The position numbers were made by a program, and so were the translations under genes. This document shows, piece after piece, positions 16,384-22,711 of a stretch of DNA of 43,563 nucleotides (the first letter of the stretch is position 1; every line of letters begins with the position of its first letter). Origin of the DNA: Acidobacteriota bacterium (GTDB taxonomy: Bacteria > Acidobacteriota > UBA4820 > DSQY01). Under the pieces are notes generated by a model. The model was not told the DNA's origin. It worked only from the letters and a program-made list of their open reading frames with translations, and searched no databases. The stretch covers positions 1 to 43,563 of the forward strand of contig JAKBES010000004.1 of assembly GCA_021833665.1 (NCBI GenBank), in the 5' to 3' direction.

Positions 16384-18548
16384 TTAGGCAACACGCCCTG
16401 GGCGGGACTTTGAGTTCCCTCGGAAAAATGCTTGGCCAGGGCCTCATCCTCCCGCGCTTCGCCGGAGCGGCCACGGGCGGCGGCGATCCGGGCCAGGCCC
16501 AGCCAAGCCTCACCTTGCCTGGGACCGCGGCGGAGAGCTTCCCGATACTCCCCTTCGGCTTCATCGAATCTCTTTTGTCTTTCCAGAATCTCCCCAAGCT
16601 TGAGGTGCGCCAACTCCCCAGCAGGAGTCAGTATCGCTGCCTTCCTAAGGTGAGCCTCGGCCTGCGGGATTTGGCCGGCCCGCAAATCGAGCAGGCCGAG
16701 GTAGTACCATGCCTTTCCCGATTGAGGCTCTGAGGCAACCGCGTGCTCAAAGCTGCGTCGGGCCTCCTGATCGTGCCCTTCCTGCGCCTGAATCCTCCCC
16801 AGTTGGATGGAGTAGGCCACCATCGAAGGCTTCAGGGCAGCCGCTTTGGCGAAGCAGCGTTCCGCTTCCGGGAGACGCCCCTGCCCTTCGCGGACCATGC
16901 CCAGGTTGTTGTATGCTCTGTCGTCCTCGGGAGACAAGACAACCACTCGCTCGTAGCAGGCGGCTGCCTCCTCCGGCTTCCCCTGCCGCTCGAAAAGGTT
17001 TCCAAGATCGCCCCAGGCGTCCACATAATCGGGGGCGAGGCGGACGGCCTCCTTGAGCTGATCCAACGCCCCCCGCAAGTCGCCCTCCTTCTGAAGGGCC
17101 ACTCCAAGCATGGTGTGGGCCAAATAATTGTCGCGAGTGACCTTGGCCGCATGCTCAAAGAGGGTGACGCTAGTCCGCCATGTGCGGGCCTGAACCCAGG
17201 TGGCCGCGCTCAAGGCTACAATCACAAGCGCCGCCCCCGCCGTTGCAGCCACCTTCGCTTTTAGACTGCGCAGCGGAATCTCAACGGCAGCCCAGGCCAG
17301 GATGATGAAAATCCCAATGGCGGGAACGTAGGTGTAGCGGTCCGCCGAGGACTGGCCTCCCACTTGGAGGATGCCGATGACGGGAACGAGCGCGCCAAGG
17401 TACCAGAGCCAGCCCATGAGGACGTAAGGTCGGCGGCGGCGAAGCCGCCAAGCAAGCACCATGACCAGCACAAGGAGTGTCATGGCAAGGAGGGCCTTCG
17501 GAATCGTCACGGCTTGGATATGGAAGGGATAAAAAATCGCCAGGTTGGCCGGAACAAAGAGCTTGGCGAGGTACCCAGCATAAGAGATGAGGGCGTTTTG
17601 ACAGCGCATCAGGAAAGGTATTCGCTCCAGCGGCGTAATGGCGCCGTGCTGCGCAACGATGGTGATCGCCACGAAACCTGCGGATAGGATAAGAAACGGG
17701 ACCTTTTCAGCCAAGAGTCGCCAGGGCGAAAGAAGGCCGCTCTCCCCTTCCTGGACGGGGGGGGCTTTCGAAACCCGCCCCCATCCAAATCCCACTCTTT
17801 CCAGTGGCCAGTAGTCCATGAGCAGCATGAGGAAGGGCGCGGTCACCGTCATGGCCTTGGAAAGAAGGGCGCAAAGGAAGAGACCCAAAACCGCGGCGTA
17901 TCGGCCTAGCGAGGGGTGCTTGGCGTACGCGACATAGGCCAGGAGGGCCAGCATGAGAAAGAAGGTGCTCAGCACGTCCTTTCTCTCTGCAATCCACGCC
18001 ACGGACTCGACGTGCAGCGGGTGCAGTGCGAACAATGCCGCCACAAGGGTGCTTGGCCAAAGGGCACCCGTGGCGCGTCGCAGGACCGCCATGAGGAGTA
18101 GGGCGTTTGCCACGTGGATCAGAAGGCTCGTGAGGTGGTGCCCCCAGGCGTGCAGACCGTAAATCTGGCAGTCCAACATGTGGGAGATGAGGGTCAGGGG
18201 ATAATAAAACCCCATGTGCAGGGTCGTGAAGGCCCACCGCAATCCCTCCCAAGTGAGGCCAGCTTGGACGTGCGCGTTCTCGGTCACGAACATGGGATCG
18301 TCATAATTGATGAAGTCCGCACCAAGAAGCGGTGAGAACGCTAGCAGAGTCAGGGCAGCCAATCCCAGGGTTACAAGAAGCGGCGCTCTGGAGCTTCTAA
18401 TGTTCGGGCCACCGGCGACCGCATGCCCATCGGCATCACTGTTTGGTGGACGGTAGACGGCGGGATCGATCACCCTGGCCTCCCCTTCTCGCTCTAGATG
18501 GCGCGCAGATCTCAGCGCGGGAACGTGACCAAGCGAAACGTCCGTCAC
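16380..18548 (-). CDS. TMTC-like GT-C membrane protein with C-terminal TPR repeats
   Basis: 722 residues. The N-terminal half is polytopic. It has the acidic loop FINYDDP (Asp83/Asp84) and the signature HPLHVESVAWIAERKD (176-191), which is characteristic of TMTC-type proteins and their bacterial homologues. In animals, TMTCs are O-mannosyltransferases of the GT-C class. The C-terminal third (about 470-710) has around seven TPR units of the form LGxxxxxxGxxxxAxxxxxxAxxxxP, likely periplasmic and suited to binding a protein or glycan acceptor. The start is GTG at 18548, overlapping the GT2 stop (GTGA). Adjacent to a DPM1-like GT2, a plausible donor-making partner. In bacteria such TPR-GT-C proteins are candidates for protein O-glycosylation, but the acceptor is unknown. 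Confidence 0.82.
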   Translation of the reverse strand: MTDVSLGHVPALRSARHLEREGEARVIDPAVYRPPNSDADGHAVAGGPNIRSSRAPLLVTLGLAALTLLAFSPLLGADFINYDDPMFVTENAHVQAGLTWEGLRWAFTTLHMGFYYPLTLISHMLDCQIYGLHAWGHHLTSLLIHVANALLLMAVLRRATGALWPSTLVAALFALHPLHVESVAWIAERKDVLSTFFLMLALLAYVAYAKHPSLGRYAAVLGLFLCALLSKAMTVTAPFLMLLMDYWPLERVGFGWGRVSKAPPVQEGESGLLSPWRLLAEKVPFLILSAGFVAITIVAQHGAITPLERIPFLMRCQNALISYAGYLAKLFVPANLAIFYPFHIQAVTIPKALLAMTLLVLVMVLAWRLRRRRPYVLMGWLWYLGALVPVIGILQVGGQSSADRYTYVPAIGIFIILAWAAVEIPLRSLKAKVAATAGAALVIVALSAATWVQARTWRTSVTLFEHAAKVTRDNYLAHTMLGVALQKEGDLRGALDQLKEAVRLAPDYVDAWGDLGNLFERQGKPEEAAACYERVVVLSPEDDRAYNNLGMVREGQGRLPEAERCFAKAAALKPSMVAYSIQLGRIQAQEGHDQEARRSFEHAVASEPQSGKAWYYLGLLDLRAGQIPQAEAHLRKAAILTPAGELAHLKLGEILERQKRFDEAEGEYREALRRGPRQGEAWLGLARIAAARGRSGEAREDEALAKHFSEGTQSPAQGVLPK

Positions 18549-19348
18549 ATGTCCAGACGACGGCCTTGTTGCGAGAAAAGGCGGCTCTTTAAGAACCCCA
18601 TGCGGTTCATTCTATAGGCGACGGCCGTGCCTAAAACGCCGAATCCATAAATCACGCTGCGCTGGAAATTAATGGAGGAGGCCTCCTCCATGTAACGCGT
18701 GGGGCATGAGACCTCACCGATGCGGAATCCGAAGTGAACGGCCTGGGCGATGACCTGGTTATCGAAAACGAAATCGTCCGAATTCTCGGAGAGAGGAAGG
18801 GCCTGCAAAACCTTGCGGGAGTAAGCCCGATACCCAGTGTGGAATTCCGAATATTTGGTGCCGAGAAGGATGTTTTCGAGGAGAGTCAGGCTCCGGTTTG
18901 CGATGTACCGCCACCATGGCATCCGCCCGCTCCTTGCGCCTCCCCCTAAAATCCTCGAGGCGAGAACCATGTCGTACTCATCGGAAGCGATCATCCACGC
19001 CATGGCCCCGCACAGTTTCGGCGAGTACTGATAGTCGGGGTGGACCATGACGACGATGTCGGCGCCGAGCCCCAGCGCTGTCCGGTAGCAGGTCTTCTGG
19101 TTGCCGCCGTACCCTTGATTCCGTTCGTGCTGGATCACGTGTGCCTTCAGCCGCCGCGCGAGGGCGATGGTGCCGTCTTGACTCTGATCATCCACGATGA
19201 CCACCTCGTCGATGATTTCGTGAGGGAGGTCCTCGTAGGTGCGAAGCAACGTCTTTTCCGCATTGTACGCGGGCATGACGACAATAACCTTCTGGTCCTT
19301 GATCACCTGGAACGCTCCCTGGCCATCCGTCCTCCCCCGACGTATCAC
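18545..19348 (-). CDS. Family 2 glycosyltransferase, dolichol-phosphate-mannose-synthase-like
   Basis: 267 residues with a GT-A fold: VIVVMPAYNAEKTL (21-34), VDDQSQDGT (52-60), the metal-site region MVHPDYQYSP (101-110) and a C-terminal hydrophobic stretch near 230-250. These match DPM1/GtrB-type GT2 enzymes, which move a sugar from a nucleotide donor onto polyprenyl phosphate at the cytoplasmic face. The product would be the donor for the GT-C proteins encoded around it. It starts at GTG 19348 with GAGGGGGTGA upstream; a second GTG 14 codons in also has GGAG before it. It is followed by the TMTC-like gene with a 4-nt overlap. The specific sugar cannot be read from the sequence. Confidence 0.88.
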   Translation of the reverse strand: MIRRGRTDGQGAFQVIKDQKVIVVMPAYNAEKTLLRTYEDLPHEIIDEVVIVDDQSQDGTIALARRLKAHVIQHERNQGYGGNQKTCYRTALGLGADIVVMVHPDYQYSPKLCGAMAWMIASDEYDMVLASRILGGGARSGRMPWWRYIANRSLTLLENILLGTKYSEFHTGYRAYSRKVLQALPLSENSDDFVFDNQVIAQAVHFGFRIGEVSCPTRYMEEASSINFQRSVIYGFGVLGTAVAYRMNRMGFLKSRLFSQQGRRLDM

Positions 19349-19412
19349 TCACCCCCTCTACTTTAGGCTTCCACTTCAGATCTCGCAACGCTCGAAAGAC
19401 TAGGAAGGGTAG

Positions 19413-21017
19413 TCACCGGGGAATCGGGTACTGGCTCTTTCGCCGCCACAGCGTATAGGCGCCGTTGGTCCAGGCGGGGGCGTAGTTCGCTTTCAGGTAA
19501 GCCGCGGCGGGATCGCCGGGTTGAAGGGGGAAGGCATGGCTGAAGCCCCACTGGACGGAATCACGGTCCAAGGCCTTAATCCATGCCGATACCTGTCTTG
19601 CGCTGTTGTAGGGCGGGGAAGTTACCATGAGGTTGAAAGGAGTGGGATTAGGATGCTCTGTCAAGAAGTTGACCATGGGGATGTAGCCCCAGCAGAAGGC
19701 AGAGGCACCAGGGGGCACCTCGTGGCCAATGGCGTCGATGAACGCCTGAAGGGCCGTAGCCTGACGGCCGTCAAAAGTTGAAAGACTCCCTGCGGGTGCC
19801 ACAACCGGGTACTGCGCAGACGTGCTTTGATGCCAGAAACCGACCGCTCCGAACGCGCCGAAGACCAAAAGGAGCAGTGCAGCAGTCCCACGGACGGCAA
19901 GACGTACCCAGCGGTGCCTGGCCTCCCAGAGCCCATCGGCGGCGACGGCAACCATAAGCACCAGCCCCGAAGAAGCCCAAGTCAGATTCATGAGCGACCA
20001 TCGGTGGGCGGCGCACCCAAGAAAAGCCGCTCCGATCGCCAAGAGCGCCCCCGCGAGCGGGAGAGAAGGCCAGCGCGTCTTCATACAGAGCGCACCTCCG
20101 GCCACCGCTAAGAAGGGCAGGAGGGATAGAAGTCCATAGCTGATGAGGGTCGCAGAGATATAGTATGGGTATGCGCTAAACTCGCTCCAGGTAAGCCCTC
20201 GGACGATTTCGCTCCACCCTCCACCGGCGGCCCACATGCTGCCCTGTCCACCACCGTACTGAGTCAACGGGAAAACGGCCCAGTCATACCAGAGTTGGTC
20301 GAGTGGCATTTTGGACAAGAGAAGGACTATCGCCGCAAGCCCTGCAGCACAGACCCCGCCGAGCCAACCGAGGCTGAGGCGAAGTCGATGGAGAGGCGGA
20401 AGAGTCGCAGGGAGAAGAATGCTTGCGGCAAGGAGGCCATAGATCCCTTGATCCTCAAGGCTCAGTACCCCCGCCACTGCCACGACTCCGCCCAAGGCCA
20501 ACCAAGACGCTCGGCCCGATCGAATCCCAAGACAGAGGCACCATAGACAGGCCAGTTGGCAGAGATCCACCAACCAATGGTGGCTAGGGAAGGGCCATGC
20601 CCCCACACCAAAAGGGATGAGCGCGGAAAGGGCCGCCGCCCGGAGCAAGGGGTTTCGAAGGAGCACCCCGGCAAGGGCGTATACCAGGGCGATCAGCAGG
20701 AGGCCGTACACAAAGCCCAAGGATCGATCGGCTAGGACAGAAGGGCCGAAGACGTCGAAGGTCCAGCCTTCGACGTAGAAGCTCAGCGGCGTTTCGATTT
20801 GAAAAAAGTCGGCGTTGGGAGTCTCTCCCTGGGAGATGCGCCAACCTCCCATACACACGGCACCTTCATCTCCCAGATAGATGCCCTTGTTGATGCGAAC
20901 CGAGAGGAAGGCCACGGCGAGGAGGCACACGAGCAGAGGGAGGCTCTCGTACGCCCGCCTGCGCAGGCGCTGGCCTGGAGATTCTGCGGTGGCGATGGTG
21001 GAGGCTGCCCCGTCCAT
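19413..21017 (-). CDS. Polytopic GT39-like membrane glycosyltransferase, family C copy 3
   Basis: 534 residues, multi-TM. The first periplasmic loop has YLGDEGAV (Asp50, Glu51) and ADFFQIETPLSFY (69-81), related to the WDE...DFFNF loop of C1 and C2 but more diverged. The C-terminal segment has GASAFCWGYIPMVNF and ends in TLWRRK. No good Shine-Dalgarno precedes the ATG, but an extended -10 (TGCTACAAT) ends 8 nt before it. The gene may therefore be read both from upstream and as a leaderless transcript. It lies 26 nt after the methyltransferase and 64 nt before the GT2. Predicted polyprenyl-phosphate-sugar glycosyltransferase; substrate unknown. Confidence 0.75.
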   Translation of the reverse strand: MDGAASTIATAESPGQRLRRRAYESLPLLVCLLAVAFLSVRINKGIYLGDEGAVCMGGWRISQGETPNADFFQIETPLSFYVEGWTFDVFGPSVLADRSLGFVYGLLLIALVYALAGVLLRNPLLRAAALSALIPFGVGAWPFPSHHWLVDLCQLACLWCLCLGIRSGRASWLALGGVVAVAGVLSLEDQGIYGLLAASILLPATLPPLHRLRLSLGWLGGVCAAGLAAIVLLLSKMPLDQLWYDWAVFPLTQYGGGQGSMWAAGGGWSEIVRGLTWSEFSAYPYYISATLISYGLLSLLPFLAVAGGALCMKTRWPSLPLAGALLAIGAAFLGCAAHRWSLMNLTWASSGLVLMVAVAADGLWEARHRWVRLAVRGTAALLLLVFGAFGAVGFWHQSTSAQYPVVAPAGSLSTFDGRQATALQAFIDAIGHEVPPGASAFCWGYIPMVNFLTEHPNPTPFNLMVTSPPYNSARQVSAWIKALDRDSVQWGFSHAFPLQPGDPAAAYLKANYAPAWTNGAYTLWRRKSQYPIPR

Positions 21018-21025
21018 GCGGGGTC

Positions 21026-21034
21026 ATTGTAGCA
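21026..21034 (-). promoter_or_regulatory. Candidate extended -10 promoter, possibly leaderless, before 19413-21017
   Basis: The minus strand reads TGCTACAAT, then 8 nt, then the ATG of the gene. A start site at the usual distance would fall on or next to the ATG. No convincing -35 hexamer is present and there is no Shine-Dalgarno, consistent with a leaderless mRNA but not proof. Confidence 0.35.
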
Positions 21035-21043
21035 GAGAGGGTC

Positions 21044-21832
21044 TTACTTCGACTGGGGTGCAGGCGATGGCTTACCGGGCTCTCGCGTGGCCACCGTGCA
21101 GACCACGAGGGTGCGCATGGGAAGAAAGGCGTAGGGAAGGCGAACCCAGCGGAGGGGGTTCAATCCCCCCGCCAGGATGACGATCCGCCGGAGGGCTTCC
21201 CGGCTCATGGCGTGGAGGTGCCATTCCTCGTCCATGCGCTGGCTCGGCTTGTAGCTCCAGAAGAGGAGCCGGTCGAGCTTGAGGCCGTAGACCACGGCCT
21301 TGAGGCGGTTGATGAGGGCTTCGTTGGGGGCGGTCACCACGAGAATGCCGCCGGGAGCGAGCATCCGGGCGGCCTCTTGAAGGACGGCGACCTGGTCGGG
21401 GACGTGCTCGATGACTTCCGTGAGGCAGACGGCGTCGAAGGCCCCCTCCCGGAAGGCCAGGGATTCCCCGTCTCCTTGCACCAGACATGCGCCCGAGGCC
21501 CGCAGGGAGGCCTCCCGGAGCGACATCATGGAGATGTCCGCACCGGCGCACGCGGCGAATAGGCCGCTGCGCACCGCCTCGGCAAGGAAGAACCCGTGCC
21601 CGCACCCCACCTCCAAGAAGCGTCCCCCGCGCCCGTGACGGCGCAGGGCACCCAGGATGTGGCGGAATCTCGCGTGTTCGAGGACCCGGATGATGGAGAA
21701 ACGGTAGTATTTGGCCGGGTCGTACCGGCGGATCATCTCGTCGTTCCACGCGTAGTAGTCGCCCCGCGTCGCAAAACGGTCGGCTGGACCGTCGGTGGGG
21801 GTCGGAGTGCCGCCGGGTGTCCTATCGTTCAC
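21044..21832 (-). CDS. Class I SAM-dependent methyltransferase
   Basis: 262 residues. Motif I is FLEVGCGHGF (72-81), the acidic residue of motif II is in GADIS (97-101), and motif IV is VCLTEVIEHVPD, followed by MLAPGGILVVTAPNE. This is the Methyltransf_11/UbiE-like fold. The EVIEHV form is common among methyltransferases of small molecules and sugars in polysaccharide clusters. The C-terminal part has a hydrophobic patch but no clear TM. It starts at GTG 21832 with AGGAG 6 nt upstream. As the first gene of the glycosyltransferase cluster, it may methylate a sugar or a lipid-linked intermediate (inference from context). Confidence 0.85.
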   Translation of the reverse strand: MNDRTPGGTPTPTDGPADRFATRGDYYAWNDEMIRRYDPAKYYRFSIIRVLEHARFRHILGALRRHGRGGRFLEVGCGHGFFLAEAVRSGLFAACAGADISMMSLREASLRASGACLVQGDGESLAFREGAFDAVCLTEVIEHVPDQVAVLQEAARMLAPGGILVVTAPNEALINRLKAVVYGLKLDRLLFWSYKPSQRMDEEWHLHAMSREALRRIVILAGGLNPLRWVRLPYAFLPMRTLVVCTVATREPGKPSPAPQSK

Positions 21833-21883
21833 GAGGTCTCCTAGAAGGGGCGACGGCGAGGCGGCCTGCTGGCCGAAGTAAGT

Positions 21884-21892
21884 AGGATAGCA
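21884..21892 (-). promoter_or_regulatory. Candidate extended -10 promoter of the glycosyltransferase cluster
   Basis: The minus strand has TGCTATCCT about 50 nt before the methyltransferase start. The best -35 at 17 nt spacing is TTCCAG, which is poor. It is offered because this is the only plausible promoter upstream of the first gene. Confidence 0.3.
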
Positions 21893-21963
21893 GGCCTGCG
21901 GGGTGGCTGGAAGGGGAGGGAGATTTGGGATTTCGAATTTAGGATTTGGGATTGGGGGACCAT

Positions 21964-22020
21964 GGAGTGCGGCAGCCTTGCTGCCGCGGTTTTCTAGGCG
22001 GGAGCAAGCTCCCGCACTCC
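21964..22020. repeat. 57-bp palindromic intergenic repeat, copy 1
   Basis: It begins GGAGTGCGGCAGCC and ends AAGCTCCCGCACTCC. The outer arms GGAGTGCGG/CCGCACTCC are inverted, and two inner hairpins (GCGGCAGC..GCTGCCGC and GCGGGAGC..GCTCCCGC) flank GTTTTCTAG. Copy 2 at 42821-42877 differs at only two positions. The rest of the 305-nt spacer 21833-22137 holds an AT-richer GATTTGGGATT stretch and a terminator. Confidence 0.9.
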
Positions 22021-22080
22021 GGAGGTTCGCGGGCTGGGCGCCCGCGCCACAGAGATGAACCCAAAGAGCGGCCTCCTGAA

Positions 22081-22114
22081 CGCAAAACGGGCCGCGGCGT
22101 CGGCCGCGGCCCGT
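22081..22114 (-). terminator. Rho-independent terminator after the small secreted protein gene
   Basis: The minus strand forms a perfect 12-bp stem, ACGGGCCGCGGC / GCCGCGGCCCGT, with loop CGAC, followed by TTTTGCG. It lies just past the stop at 22138, ending the export region before the glycosyltransferase cluster. Confidence 0.85.
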
Positions 22115-22137
22115 GACTGCTTAACCTTGGAGGCGAA

Positions 22138-22614
22138 TCAGGGCCTGGAGGGCGAAGCGGGAGCGGGGGCTCCAGCGGACGAGGCGCCCATGCCCGTGTA
22201 AATGTGCGTGGTCGTGTCGTTGCTGGCGGTACGTGCGCTCACGGGATAGGTGGAGAAGAAATCGTTGAACTGAGCTATCACCGCGTAGGCTTTGCCCCAG
22301 GTCACGAGGCTGTCGGGTTCGGGCGAATAGTAGGGCTGGCCCATGAGCCGGAGGATATGCACCAAGTTGCCGTCATTCATCTTGGCGGCCGGATCCCACG
22401 TCCCGGAAAGAGGGCTGAGCCCGAGGCTGGAGAGGAACGACCCGGCCGACGTGGGGGTCCATCCACCGGCGGGGGCGGGGGCCTTCAGGTTGGAGGCGAG
22501 CAGCACCGCGAAATCGCCCTGACTGATGGGATCGTTCGTGTTGGCCGCCCAAAGCAGGCTGCACGCCATTAACGCGAGACCCGCGAGCGTGAGAACCATT
22601 GTCTTCCTGATCAT
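22138..22614 (-). CDS. Small secreted protein (possible SLH-like domain)
   Basis: 158 residues. The N-terminus is a signal peptide (KTMVLTLAGLALMACSLLWA). LMAC could be a weak lipobox at Cys18; otherwise cleavage near WAA is likely. The mature part has ISQGDFAVLLASNL and a repeat-like KMNDGNLVHILRLMG, which loosely resembles S-layer-homology-type helices. It ends in an Ala/Pro-rich tail. The gene has a canonical promoter and an AAGGAGGG ribosome binding site 7 nt before the ATG, and is closed by a strong terminator, so it is probably well expressed on its own. It sits directly downstream of the BY-kinase gene. I do not recognise a named family; an envelope role linked to the exported polysaccharide is an inference. 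Confidence 0.75.
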   Translation of the reverse strand: MIRKTMVLTLAGLALMACSLLWAANTNDPISQGDFAVLLASNLKAPAPAGGWTPTSAGSFLSSLGLSPLSGTWDPAAKMNDGNLVHILRLMGQPYYSPEPDSLVTWGKAYAVIAQFNDFFSTYPVSARTASNDTTTHIYTGMGASSAGAPAPASPSRP

Positions 22615-22647
22615 CGCCTAACCCTCCTTGGCCTACGTCTAACCTAG

Positions 22648-22676
22648 AATGTAGAGCACCACTTCGGGGCTGTCAA
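22648..22676 (-). promoter_or_regulatory. Sigma70-type promoter for the small secreted protein
   Basis: Minus-strand TTGACA, 17-nt spacer, TACATT, about 33 nt upstream of the start codon and just outside the BY-kinase gene. The -35 is a perfect consensus. Confidence 0.75.
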
Positions 22677-22711
22677 TACCCGTCTAAACTTCCATGGTGT
22701 GCATCGTACGC

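Noticed and set aside
22138-22614. Reading the small secreted protein as a definite lipoprotein
   Set aside because: LMAC is a poor lipobox (Met at -2) and a normal signal peptidase site is also available; left open.
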